Origin: Deltaproteobacteria bacterium
Lineage (GTDB): Bacteria; Desulfobacterota; Dissulfuribacteria; Dissulfuribacterales; QOAL01
Assembly (NCBI GenBank): GCA_015489315.1
Contig: WFZZ01000230.1
Location: 1-34,825 of the forward strand
DNA: 34,825 bases
Direction of reading: 5' to 3'
Shown here: one piece after another, positions 1 through 8,519 of the stretch
Layout: each line of letters starts with the position of its first letter
How positions within the stretch are numbered: position 1 is the first letter of the stretch
Notes under the pieces: generated by a model
What the model was told of the DNA's origin: nothing
Seen by the model: the letters and a program-made list of their open reading frames with translations, nothing else
Databases searched by the model: none
Made by a program: the position numbers and the translations under genes

Positions 1-452
1 GTTTAATATATACCCTCATTCCCGATGAGCTTTTTACCAGCCATCTTCAAGGCGGTATTTTGTCAATGATTCTCATGTTGTTTTTAGGAATTCCCATCTA
101 TATCTGTGCTTCTGCTTCAACTCCCGTTGCAGCAGCAATGATTTTGAAAGGCATGAGCCCGGGGGTAGCCCTTGTTTTTTTGCTAGTTGGTCCAGCCACA
201 AATATTACTTCTATTTCCATTTTATATGGAATTCTAGGTAAAAAGGGCACGGCTGTTTACCTTTTGGCTATCTCTTTTTTTAGTGTACTTTCAGGTCTAA
301 TTCTTGATTATGTTTACAATATTATTGGAGTTTCACCCATAGCTATAATTGGCAAGGCCGCTGAACTAATCCCTCCCTACTTGATGACTGCATCTGCCAC
401 AATTCTTTTAATATTCTTTGTAATAAATCTGACTAAAAAAAATCGAGATTAG
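1..452 (+). CDS. SO_0444-like Cu/Zn efflux permease, C-terminal part (5' end outside window)
   Basis: The reading frame is open from the left edge (in frame from base 3) to a TAG at 450-452. The ORF-track start (TTG at 60) is therefore not the real start and the gene is truncated by the window. The visible part has several hydrophobic helices. The motif ICASASTPVAAAMILKG followed by LVGPATN is typical of the DUF318/SO_0444 permease family, integral inner-membrane proteins associated with export of copper or zinc. The protein ends in a short basic tail (LTKKNRD). The next gene has its own promoter 12 bp downstream, so the two need not be cotranscribed. The family call rests on motif memory only; the metal substrate cannot be read from the sequence. 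Confidence 0.72.
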   Translation, partial: LIYTLIPDELFTSHLQGGILSMILMLFLGIPIYICASASTPVAAAMILKGMSPGVALVFLLVGPATNITSISILYGILGKKGTAVYLLAISFFSVLSGLILDYVYNIIGVSPIAIIGKAAELIPPYLMTASATILLIFFVINLTKKNRD

Positions 453-463
453 AAGAATCGCCC

Positions 464-493
464 TGGACAACTGGATATTAAGGGGTTTATAAT
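464..493 (+). promoter_or_regulatory. Sigma70-type promoter for the exported-protein gene pair
   Basis: TGGACA (464-469) and a perfect TATAAT (488-493) are separated by 18 bp. Transcription would start near base 500, giving about a 28-nt leader to the ATG at 528, which has an AAGGGTG Shine-Dalgarno. The upstream in-frame ATG at 510 would have only a 10-nt leader and no ribosome site, so the promoter also supports the shorter gene start. Confidence 0.6.
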
Positions 494-527
494 TTTTCAA
501 AATAAAATAATGAAGGGTGTAAAAATT

Positions 528-1820
528 ATGAAAAATTCCTGGAGCAAACCCCTTATAATTTTTCTGTCTCTTTTTATTTTGTTGCCTTTAATTGTTACGG
601 CCAGCACTAATTCATTTGAAGTTGGCAAGGTTAAAGCTGGTTTTTCCTCTCCCATAAAATCTTGGGTATCTGTCAAGTGGTATTCTCCTCTAAATAGAAA
701 GACTGTAACTAAGCGTTTTATAATGGTATCCGGGCCTTTTAAGTTAAAGGTAGATTATGAACTGAAAGATAGCTCCAGAACAGTTGGTTATAAGTTAAAG
801 GCAATACAAAAATTGGATATATACAATTTTTCATCATGGAAATGGGTAATTGGTGGGACTGGAAACTCTCAACAAGGCCCAAAAAGCAGATGGAAAAAAT
901 ATACCCATAGAGGGTCTTTTGATATATATCCCTTATTAGGCCCATCACCTAGTATCTGCTCGTCTTTTGGGCGTTTCAGATTGAGGCTTGAGGCATATTC
1001 GACTCGTGGAAAACATATAAAAAAAGATAGAATATTTTATATAGCCAAAAAAATTCCTAATAACAGTCCAATACCAAGAAACAAGCGAACTGCTGCTCTT
1101 CGCTGGGCAGCCATGAGACTTGAAAAGGCTGCAACTTACAAAAAACTGGCATTGGTATGGAGAAGTTTTCAGAACGGATCCCGTAGCACATTTTCTAATG
1201 CAATGTCAGAGATAATAGTTATGGCAACAGGATATTTATCTGATACCAATCGTACGGATTTTGCAACATCTAGTGGTCTTGAAATATTAACAGATTTTGC
1301 TGATAAATTGGGAGAGACTGCTGGCGCCTTAGGTGAAGTAATTAATAACAGCTATATGGGTTATACCATGGCAAAAAATTCTTGGAGCATATTAAAGGCT
1401 GCTGAAGGTTCGTTACGAGCAGCCATGTCCCAAACTTATTTGCAACAAGCTGCTCAAGCATATGATCTAGATAATAGTCTTGAACAGCTTGCAAGTGCAT
1501 GTCGCGACGAGGCCATTACATTTATAAAATTGGCCTACGGTGAGGGAGTTTCAAGTGGTCAATGGGATAACAAGTTACATAATGAATTTAATAAAATTAA
1601 ATGGGCTATGCAGGCTGTATCTTCTGCAAGAAGTGCTGCTCAAAGTAAATTAAATTCCTTGCAAAGCCAGATTGGACAGTTTGGTGGGTTGGGACCGTTA
1701 TCAGGTGCTTTAGGTAATCCTTCACAAGCGATGAACAAGATAAACAAATTTTTACGGTTTACAGAAGATCTAATAAGAAGTGACAAAAATATGTTTTCAA
1801 CGGCTTATGGTTGGAACTAA
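528..1820 (+). CDS. Exported protein of unknown function (430 aa)
   Basis: I do not recognise this family. The ORF track begins at 510, but the ATG at 528 has an AAGGGTG ribosome site about 10 nt upstream and gives a classic signal peptide: MKNSWSKP, a hydrophobic core, then a likely cut after VTA near residue 25. The mature protein should be periplasmic or secreted. The first ~150 residues are rich in aromatic and beta-prone segments, compatible with a beta-sandwich. After a Pro/Asn/Arg-rich linker (IPNNSPIPRNKRT) the remainder is Ala/Ser-rich and mostly helical, including SARSAAQSKLNSLQSQIGQFGG, and ends in GWN. There is no lipobox and no later membrane helix. It is followed 31 bp downstream by a second exported unknown, probably in one transcript. 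The DNA is visibly more AT-rich than the nuo genes. Export is well supported; any function would be a guess. Confidence 0.8.
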   Translation: MKNSWSKPLIIFLSLFILLPLIVTASTNSFEVGKVKAGFSSPIKSWVSVKWYSPLNRKTVTKRFIMVSGPFKLKVDYELKDSSRTVGYKLKAIQKLDIYNFSSWKWVIGGTGNSQQGPKSRWKKYTHRGSFDIYPLLGPSPSICSSFGRFRLRLEAYSTRGKHIKKDRIFYIAKKIPNNSPIPRNKRTAALRWAAMRLEKAATYKKLALVWRSFQNGSRSTFSNAMSEIIVMATGYLSDTNRTDFATSSGLEILTDFADKLGETAGALGEVINNSYMGYTMAKNSWSILKAAEGSLRAAMSQTYLQQAAQAYDLDNSLEQLASACRDEAITFIKLAYGEGVSSGQWDNKLHNEFNKIKWAMQAVSSARSAAQSKLNSLQSQIGQFGGLGPLSGALGNPSQAMNKINKFLRFTEDLIRSDKNMFSTAYGWN

Positions 1821-1851
1821 ATAATTCAAAAAAGAGCAGAGTTAAATAAAA

Positions 1852-2973
1852 ATGCTAAGATATAAAATTGAAATAAAAACCAAAGCCTTCATTGGCTTGT
1901 TTTTATTAGTGGTAATTTGTTTTTCGATTAATTCCTGGGCGCTTACGCCACCTCCCTTAAAATGGAGTCAGATTCAGGCAAATGGTTCAAGGGTTACCAT
2001 TATTGGTTCAAGGGATATTTCATTCACCATTTTGAGAAAGGACAAGGGACCTAAGAGGGATATAGAGACTCACGGCTATGCCTATGTGCTTTCTCGTGGA
2101 ATACCCTTGCCAAAAGATTGGCAAACTATAGTTTTTGAAGGAACTTGGTGGCAGGAACCAGCAAGGAAAAAGAACTATGAAGAGATGACCATATTTCTCT
2201 TTGCAAGATATCCTGCGCTTTTACACGGAAAATCTCTAGATGGAGTGCGTCTAAAAAATTTTATTAATATTTCTTATGATACCTGGAATAAACAACTCAG
2301 ATTTGAAGATGTCGGAAGTATGGAGGGACAAAAAAAGACTATCAGGGTCAATAGAAATATCCCTACCAAGCCAAGACCTTTTAGGCTTGTTGTTGAACGG
2401 AATACTGAAAGCGGACTCATTAGTTGGGAGTTTTATGAAAAGGAGCATGGAAAATGGAAATTAATTTACAGGTGTGATCATTCGAATCTCTTTGAAGAAA
2501 TAAATAGTAAAAAGATATATATTAAATTAGGGGGATGGACAACTTGGGAGTATCCTGTCAGCACAAGGCTTAGATTTAATAGGCTTTCCTATGCCATTTA
2601 CAATCAGCCCTTTTTAACTGAAAAAGAATCAGAAAATGAAGAAATCTCTGAATGTTTATGGGAAGTACCCCTTCCACCGGGTGCAAGAAAAGTTAAAGGC
2701 ACCAATATTTCTTTGAAAAAGACCAATGGTTTTATGGGAGAAATTAATGGTTCTGTTGTCTTATATTCAATTGGTCAGCCAATAGAAAGGATCATTCGTT
2801 TCTATAAAAATATTTCCATAAAGGGATGGGAAAGGGCCTTAGATCTTACCGCAGTTGAAAATGGCGGTTTAATGATATGGGAGAAGGACGATCAGAGTAT
2901 TCAAATTGTCATAGGAAAGGGAAAAAGTGGTGAGACGGAGATTATTATAGGTTGCGGGGAAAAGTTAAGGTAA
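1852..2973 (+). CDS. Exported protein of unknown function, possible beta-sandwich fold (373 aa)
   Basis: The N-terminus reads as a signal peptide: basic start, hydrophobic run FIGLFLLVVICFS, likely cut after NSWA near residue 30. The central ~220 residues (ITHG-type loops, FEGTWWQEP, SWEFYEKEHGKWKLIY, KLGGWTTWEYP) alternate strands and aromatics. They resemble concanavalin/laminin-G-like beta-sandwiches, but that is an impression, not a match. The C-terminal ~100 residues begin at LPPGARKV and contain RIIRFYKNISIKGWE. This pattern (PPGA ... FY-K-x-GW) is seen in small domains of many exported bacterial proteins. The gene lies 31 bp after the preceding exported unknown and likely shares its promoter. 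Its TAA (2971-2973) directly abuts the stop codon of the opposite-strand O-antigen ligase. Confidence 0.78.
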   Translation: MLRYKIEIKTKAFIGLFLLVVICFSINSWALTPPPLKWSQIQANGSRVTIIGSRDISFTILRKDKGPKRDIETHGYAYVLSRGIPLPKDWQTIVFEGTWWQEPARKKNYEEMTIFLFARYPALLHGKSLDGVRLKNFINISYDTWNKQLRFEDVGSMEGQKKTIRVNRNIPTKPRPFRLVVERNTESGLISWEFYEKEHGKWKLIYRCDHSNLFEEINSKKIYIKLGGWTTWEYPVSTRLRFNRLSYAIYNQPFLTEKESENEEISECLWEVPLPPGARKVKGTNISLKKTNGFMGEINGSVVLYSIGQPIERIIRFYKNISIKGWERALDLTAVENGGLMIWEKDDQSIQIVIGKGKSGETEIIIGCGEKLR

Positions 2974-4269
2974 TCAGATTGTACTAATTTTTAATGCCTC
3001 ACCACTGGCAACACCTGTAAAAAGCCAATAAAGGGATGCAGAAAGATGGACCATTCCATCGGTAAAAAGATTGGTTGTCCAAAACATGATCAAAAAGGTC
3101 ATTGCAGCAAGAAATAGAACTTTTTCTCTATAGGTAGAGGAATTTCTGTATGCTCTTAAAAAGAGTCTAAATTGAGATATTATTAATAAAAGTAAGAATA
3201 AAGCACCTTGCACACCAAACTGAAAGGCATAGTCTATAAATACATTATGGCCGTGATATAGCCCTGCCCTTTTTATAAGGTCTTTATGGTAGATTTTTAT
3301 TAGTTTTGTTCCTGTACCCTTAGGGATAAAAGGATTTTTGGCAATCTCCTTGATGAATTCTCTGTAGGTAGAAATTCTGAGGGGGATGGAGCCCCCTTCT
3401 ATTTTGGCCTCTTCTACCTTCCCCTTTAAAAGAAGATTCCAGTTTTCCCTTACAAAATAGCCCTTTTCCCCAAAGATAAATAATGAAGCTAGTAGGATCA
3501 AAAAGGCCCCAAGTGCAAGGGCAAAATATTTTGTCCTTGCCTTTATTAATAGCGTAGAAAAGCACATGCCTATTATGACAGCAAGAGTTGCCCCTCTCCT
3601 TGTGGTGCTAAAAAGAACAAGAATGTTTAATAGTAAAAGTGTTAAATAGGGCCACCTCTTTTTTGTGTCTGGATAAATCAGGGCCGAAAAAAGGACCGAA
3701 ATCAAAAACGTGAGAAAAAGGCTGGTGTGTTTTATCCCATTATAAAGGTCACAAAGATTTCCATATAGAAAAAAGATGTCAAAGGGGTTTTTAATTTTCT
3801 GATCTCCACCAAACATAAAGGGAGAGTCAGGAAAAAATATCCATTGAAACATTATTCCAAGATAGAGACTTAGAAAGATCAAATTAATGGGGATTATAAC
3901 TTCAGGGAATTTGATTTCATTTTCTCTTTTTAAAAAATAAAATGAAGTGCCTGTGTATAAGAGAATATTTACAAAAAATTCACTAAAGCAGTTTTTCAAG
4001 GAAAATATTGGGTCAGGGCTAAAAAAAATTCCTGATATTGCTGCCAAAAAGATCAAAAGAAAAAAAACAAAAGGGGGTCTTGCCAAGATTATAAATGCCT
4101 CTTTTTTTAAAAAGAGCGAGTGCTCCCTCATTAGAATTTTTAATGAAATAATGGCGATTAAAAGAGAAAGTATGTATCTTTCAAGGGGATAGATGTGAAA
4201 CGGGATTACTGCCAGATAAAACGGGATCAGAAGGGTCAATATGTCCTTTTTTGATTTATTTATTTCCAT
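2974..4269 (-). CDS. O-antigen ligase / Wzy_C family membrane protein
   Basis: The 431-aa protein has roughly ten to twelve hydrophobic helices. It also has the two landmarks of the Wzy_C superfamily: a TTRRGATLAVI segment after a central helix (about residue 225) and, in a large periplasmic loop, YHGHNVFIDYAFQFGVQG, where the conserved His is needed in WaaL-type ligases. Such enzymes transfer undecaprenyl-linked polysaccharide to lipid A-core or polymerise repeat units in the inner membrane. Sequence alone does not separate ligase from polymerase. It is last in the pta-epimerase-glycosyltransferase-ligase unit, starting immediately after the glycosyltransferase stop, so translation is probably coupled. 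I see no terminator after it; its stop abuts the convergent + gene. Confidence 0.8.
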   Translation of the reverse strand: MEINKSKKDILTLLIPFYLAVIPFHIYPLERYILSLLIAIISLKILMREHSLFLKKEAFIILARPPFVFFLLIFLAAISGIFFSPDPIFSLKNCFSEFFVNILLYTGTSFYFLKRENEIKFPEVIIPINLIFLSLYLGIMFQWIFFPDSPFMFGGDQKIKNPFDIFFLYGNLCDLYNGIKHTSLFLTFLISVLFSALIYPDTKKRWPYLTLLLLNILVLFSTTRRGATLAVIIGMCFSTLLIKARTKYFALALGAFLILLASLFIFGEKGYFVRENWNLLLKGKVEEAKIEGGSIPLRISTYREFIKEIAKNPFIPKGTGTKLIKIYHKDLIKRAGLYHGHNVFIDYAFQFGVQGALFLLLLIISQFRLFLRAYRNSSTYREKVLFLAAMTFLIMFWTTNLFTDGMVHLSASLYWLFTGVASGEALKISTI

Positions 4270-5409
4270 TTAAGCGTGCAACAAGTCCCTATAAACACTA
4301 ACGGTCTTTTCAACCATAAGCTCTTTTGAAAAATGTCTTTTTACATGCTCTCTGGCCATTTTCCCCATTCTTTTAAGCTCATCCTCAGAAAGACCCCTGT
4401 ACTCCAGCATGGCCCTCGAAAGTTCATGGACATTTTTGGGGCTTACCATTTCGCCTATGCGCCACTCTCCCTTTTCCTCAAAAAGTTCAAAGATATCCCT
4501 TATGCCATCGGCATTGGTTGTAATTACGGGCAGACTTGACGCCATTGCCTCAAGGATTGAAACTCCCAGGCCTTCTCTAAAGGAAGGATGGACAAAACAG
4601 TCAAAGGCCTTCATGGCAATTGGCACTTCATCATATTCAACCCTTCCTGTAAAAAAGACCTTTTGCGAAATTCCGAGCTCATCAGAAAGGACTTTAAGCC
4701 CATTTTCAAGGGGGCCATCACCCACAATGGCAAGTCTTGTTTCCGGGTACATTCTGATTACTTCTCGAAAGGCCCTTAAGAGTATGTCATGGCACTTGGC
4801 CTTTTTAAGCCGTGCTACAATTCCAAAATAAAAACCATTCTCTGGAATGCCCAGAAAGCTTCGGGCCTCCCTTTGGGTAGCCTTAATACAAAATTTTTTA
4901 AGGCTTACTCCATTGTGAATTACTGTGATCTTTTTTTCTGGTATAAATCTGGCCTTTTCCCTTACATATTCCTTTACGGCATGACTTACACAAATGACCC
5001 TTTTAAGATTTTTTTTAATAAGCCTTATGGCAAGGCGGCGGTTAACATTCCTGAGGACATTGGTGGCCCTTACAGTATAGATAAGATTGACATCTTTCAT
5101 CCCAAGGGTTGAAAGTCCAGAGTGGACCAGTGCTCTGTGTCTTTGACTATGTATTATCTTAAAGCCATGGGACTTTATTATTTGTCTGAGGGCAAGGATT
5201 GCTTTAAGGTTGAGGCCTCTAAAATCCTTTTTGCCAAGGCCAAGGCCAAGGGCCTTTATCTTCGGACCTGCCATTACGGAATTTTTCGGATCGCCATAGA
5301 AATATAGTATTGTGGGCTCAAATCCTGCCGCAACCAGACCATTTAATACATATTTATGTACGTGCTTGTCCTTGCTAGGGTCGTCAAGTAAGTAAAGAAT
5401 TTTTTTCAT
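4270..5409 (-). CDS. Glycosyltransferase, GT4 family (GT-B fold)
   Basis: The 379-aa protein has the GT4 layout. The N-terminal Rossmann half starts KKILYLLDDPSKDKHVHKYVLNGL and includes FKIIHSQRHRALVHSGL. A linker with VICVSHAVKEYV and ITVIHNGVSLKKF leads into a C-terminal nucleotide-sugar half with ARLKKAKCHDILLRAF, LAIVGDGPL and VFFTGRVEYDEVP. The donor-site EX7E motif is present in HPSFREGLGVSILEAMASS. It should act on the cytoplasmic membrane face, adding a sugar to lipopolysaccharide core or another glycan. Acceptor and sugar are not predictable. It sits one base after the epimerase stop and directly before the O-antigen ligase, which supports a surface-polysaccharide role. Confidence 0.87.
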   Translation of the reverse strand: MKKILYLLDDPSKDKHVHKYVLNGLVAAGFEPTILYFYGDPKNSVMAGPKIKALGLGLGKKDFRGLNLKAILALRQIIKSHGFKIIHSQRHRALVHSGLSTLGMKDVNLIYTVRATNVLRNVNRRLAIRLIKKNLKRVICVSHAVKEYVREKARFIPEKKITVIHNGVSLKKFCIKATQREARSFLGIPENGFYFGIVARLKKAKCHDILLRAFREVIRMYPETRLAIVGDGPLENGLKVLSDELGISQKVFFTGRVEYDEVPIAMKAFDCFVHPSFREGLGVSILEAMASSLPVITTNADGIRDIFELFEEKGEWRIGEMVSPKNVHELSRAMLEYRGLSEDELKRMGKMAREHVKRHFSKELMVEKTVSVYRDLLHA

Positions 5410-5410
5410 G

Positions 5411-6241
5411 TCAGGAATTAAGAATATGTCTCAGGGATTTTTCAATATTCGGATATTTAAAATCGAATCCTTCTTTTAAAAGCCTTTTGGGAAAGACCTT
5501 TTTGGAGCTTATGAGGACTGAGGCAGCTTCACCAAATATAATTTTTAGTGCAAGTGGCGGAACAGGTAGAAAGGCAGGCCGTCCAAGGACCTTGGCCAGG
5601 GCCTTTGTAAAATTTTTGTTGGTAACAGGGTTTGGTGAGACAGCATTAAAAATGCCTGTAAGCCCTTTTTTCAAAATAAATTCGTATATATTTAAAAGGT
5701 CAGAGATATCTATCCAGCTGGTGAACATATTCCCTTTTCCAATAGGGCCTCCTAGGCCAAGCTTAAAGGGAAGAAGCATTTTTTTTAAGGCCCCACCTTC
5801 CTTACCTAGGACTACTCCAAATCGCAATATGGCCAGATTTTTACTGCATTTTTGTGCCTCGGCCTCCCATGCCCTTGAAAGATTGCCCAAAAAATCAGAA
5901 GAAAGCGACTTACATTCTTCATCACATTCCTTATAATCAGGGTATATCCCAATTGCAGAGGTTGATATGAGATATTTGACGTCTGAATCATTTATGGCCC
6001 TTACAACCTTTTTGGTGGTGTTTATTCTGCTGTCATAAAGTACCTTTTTGTAGCCCTTTGACCATCTTTTGATTATGGGTGCACCTGCCAGATTGATGAC
6101 CGCATAGACTCCTTCCAGTTTTCTTATGATTTCATCAAATGAATCATCCCTTTTTATTACAATATGATTCTTAAATCTCTTTCTTATATGTGTTCCAACA
6201 AAGCCGCTGGCACCTGTAATGGCTATTTTTAGATCTATCAT
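5411..6241 (-). CDS. TIGR01777 family NAD(P)-dependent epimerase/dehydratase-like protein
   Basis: The extended-SDR Rossmann motif GASGFVG lies at about residues 10-16. TIGR01777 (YfcH-like) landmarks follow: VINLAGAPIIKRWSKGYKKVLYDSRINTTK, STSAIGIYPD, a WEAEA helix, LRFGVVLGKEGGALKKM, a WIDISDL box and FNAVSPNPVTN. At 276 aa it is slightly shorter than the usual ~300. The SAIGIY segment keeps the family Tyr, but I do not see the YxxxK pair of classical SDR enzymes, so catalysis is uncertain. The reaction of this family is not established. It lies 6 bp after pta and one base before the glycosyltransferase, in the same transcript direction. Confidence 0.82.
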   Translation of the reverse strand: MIDLKIAITGASGFVGTHIRKRFKNHIVIKRDDSFDEIIRKLEGVYAVINLAGAPIIKRWSKGYKKVLYDSRINTTKKVVRAINDSDVKYLISTSAIGIYPDYKECDEECKSLSSDFLGNLSRAWEAEAQKCSKNLAILRFGVVLGKEGGALKKMLLPFKLGLGGPIGKGNMFTSWIDISDLLNIYEFILKKGLTGIFNAVSPNPVTNKNFTKALAKVLGRPAFLPVPPLALKIIFGEAASVLISSKKVFPKRLLKEGFDFKYPNIEKSLRHILNS

Positions 6242-6247
6242 AATCTT

Positions 6248-8350
6248 CTAGTTTTTGGCCGCCTGTATGGCGGTAATTGCAACGGTATTTACTACGTCTT
6301 CCACCAGACAACCCCTGCTAAGGTCATTTACTGGTTTTTTTAGACCCTGGATGATGGGGCCAATGGCTATGGCATTTGAAGAGCGCTGAACCGCCTTGTA
6401 GGTATTATTTCCGGTATTTAGATCAGGAAAGATAAAGACCGTTGCCCTTCCTGCGACTTTGCTCTCAGGGGCCTTTTTTCTTGCCACCTCCATATCAAAT
6501 GCAGCATCGTACTGCATGGGGCCGTCTATAAGGAGATCGGGCCTCATCTTCTTTGCAATTTTTATAGCCTCCCTGACCTTTTCTACATCCTTTCCTTTTC
6601 CGGAAGCTCCAGTGGAATAGGACAGCATGGCAACCCTTGGCTCTATTCCAAAGGATGCAGCGGTTTCGGCCGATGTGACAGCAATGGCAGCAAGCTCCCT
6701 GGAATCAGGGTCTGGGTTAACGGCGCAGTCTCCAAATACAAGTACTTTTGTCGGAAGACACATGAAAAAGACACTTGAGGCAATAATTATTCCAGGTCTT
6801 GTCTTTATGATCTGAAAGGCCGGCCTAAGGACATCCTGAGTGGCATGGGCCGCGCCCGATACCATACCATCTACCACATCCATATAGACCATCATAGCTC
6901 CAAAATAGTTTGCATCAAGCATGGCATCTCTTGCAGCATCACGGGTGATACCCTTCTTTTGTCTTAACTCAAAAAACCTTTGAATAAAATTGTCAAGAAG
7001 GCTCGAATGAGTATGGTCAATGATTTCAATACCGTCAAGATTAACCCCCAAAAGGGCAGCATTATCTAAGACAGTATCCCTATTTCCCAAAAGAACGATG
7101 TCTGTCACACCTCTGGCTTTTAATATCTCTGCTGCCCGCAATACCCGTTCATCATTGCTTTCTGGAAGGACGATTTTTTGTTTTTTTCTCTTTGCCCATT
7201 CAAAGAGCCTGTACTGGAACATCAGGGGAGTTACTATGTCTGAGGGCTTTAATGAAAGCCGATTTTTAATCTCATCTATATCAACCCTGGATTCAAAGGC
7301 CCCAAGGGCAATGTCAATTTTTTTGGGATACTTGGCCGTTATCTGGGGCTTAAGACGGCTTGCAGCCATGGCGGCAGTGAAGGTATCTTCTTTAACTCCT
7401 ATTATTGGAATGGATACAGACCTCAGGCCGTTTATAAGGCGCTCAACCCTTTTCCCAGGTCTAAGTCCTCCAGTCAAAAGGATGCCGGAAATATTGGGAA
7501 AGGTCTTTGAAAAAAGGGAGGAAAGGGTTCCGACCACTATATCCTCCCTGTCACCTGGTGTTATTACCAAATCTCCGTTTTCAAGGTATGAAAGGTAATT
7601 GTCCAGAGTCATTGCCGCTACCTTAAATTGAGTGGCTATTTGGCTAAGACTTGAAGGTTTCCCATAAACAAGTGTTCCGTTTAACGCTTCCAGTATTTCA
7701 CCTACAGTTGGGGATGCCAGTTCAGGTATTTGGGGTATAAAATAGAAGGGCGCATGGTCCTTTGCCTCTTTTTCAAAAAGAGCTTCAAGGCTTTTTATCA
7801 TCTTGGGCTCAACCATGTTGATTATGGTTGCAAGATGAAAACAGCCGTGGGAAGAAATGGCCTTTGAAGATATTTTAAACTCCTCCAAAATCTCCCTTGG
7901 GCCTTGTTCCTTTGCATTCATTACACCAAGAATTCCGGCTCCAAGATTTTGGGCAATCTCTATATTGGCATCTACATCAAATCCAGCACTGATTCCACTT
8001 GACTCAAAGCCTTCAATAATAACAAAGTCAAATTTTTCCTTTATCTTGTCATATCTTTCAATAACTGCCTGAACTATATCACTAAATTTTCCATCAGCCC
8101 CAAGGGCCTGAATCTCATCGACCTTAAAGACATGTGCATCCTTATAGTCTATATCCAGATCATATCTTTTCAGGATGAGGTCAAGATCGTTGTCTAGCTT
8201 TGGGCCTGAACGAATTACAGGTCTAAAAAAGCCGAGTTTTCCTACAACTCTTGAGGCAAGCTCCATCATGCCTAGGGTAACCATCAATTTACCGCTTCCT
8301 GGCTCTAAAGAAGTGATATATATGGCCTCATGTTCTTTATTTAAGGGCAT
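6248..8350 (-). CDS. pta: Phosphate acetyltransferase, long three-domain form
   Basis: This enzyme interconverts acetyl-CoA and acetyl phosphate in the cytoplasm. At 700 aa it has the long bacterial architecture: an N-terminal dethiobiotin-synthetase-like P-loop domain, a central DRTGG domain (GDLVITPGDREDIVVGTL, about residues 255-275), and a C-terminal PTA/PTB catalytic domain from about 370. The last contains KIVLPESNDERVLRAAEIL, DGMVSGAAHATQDVLRPAFQ and AMLSYSTGASGKG. The N-terminal P-loop reads EPGSGKL, so the usual Ser/Thr after the invariant Lys is Leu; this regulatory domain may bind nucleotide poorly. The ATG at 8350 is preceded by GGAG. No acetate kinase gene lies in the window. Pta heads a polysaccharide-gene unit with gaps of 6, 1 and 0 bp. 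Confidence 0.95.
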   Translation of the reverse strand: MPLNKEHEAIYITSLEPGSGKLMVTLGMMELASRVVGKLGFFRPVIRSGPKLDNDLDLILKRYDLDIDYKDAHVFKVDEIQALGADGKFSDIVQAVIERYDKIKEKFDFVIIEGFESSGISAGFDVDANIEIAQNLGAGILGVMNAKEQGPREILEEFKISSKAISSHGCFHLATIINMVEPKMIKSLEALFEKEAKDHAPFYFIPQIPELASPTVGEILEALNGTLVYGKPSSLSQIATQFKVAAMTLDNYLSYLENGDLVITPGDREDIVVGTLSSLFSKTFPNISGILLTGGLRPGKRVERLINGLRSVSIPIIGVKEDTFTAAMAASRLKPQITAKYPKKIDIALGAFESRVDIDEIKNRLSLKPSDIVTPLMFQYRLFEWAKRKKQKIVLPESNDERVLRAAEILKARGVTDIVLLGNRDTVLDNAALLGVNLDGIEIIDHTHSSLLDNFIQRFFELRQKKGITRDAARDAMLDANYFGAMMVYMDVVDGMVSGAAHATQDVLRPAFQIIKTRPGIIIASSVFFMCLPTKVLVFGDCAVNPDPDSRELAAIAVTSAETAASFGIEPRVAMLSYSTGASGKGKDVEKVREAIKIAKKMRPDLLIDGPMQYDAAFDMEVARKKAPESKVAGRATVFIFPDLNTGNNTYKAVQRSSNAIAIGPIIQGLKKPVNDLSRGCLVEDVVNTVAITAIQAAKN

Positions 8351-8519
8351 TCATCTCCATCCTTTGATATTTCTTGTAAGTGGATTCTAATAGTTGGATA
8401 TAAAAAAACAAAGGCTAATTTATGGACAGTTGAAGTGTATCTTGTGTCTTAAAAACGGATATGGAAAACAGCCCTAATTTGTGATAAAAGAAATCAAGTA
8501 TGCATTTAGGAAGTAAGCC

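Noticed and set aside
5487-5936. 149-aa + strand ORF inside the epimerase gene
   Set aside because: Antisense shadow of a gene with clear SDR motifs; low-complexity composition and no family resemblance.
7020-7598. 192-aa + strand ORF inside pta
   Set aside because: It is a shadow frame of the well-supported pta gene with no ribosome site or family features.
8351-8519. Promoters in the pta/DUF1992 divergent gap
   Set aside because: A minus-strand TAGAAT is present, but the best -35 partner (TTGTTT, 16 bp) matches only three positions; nothing convincing on the + strand.
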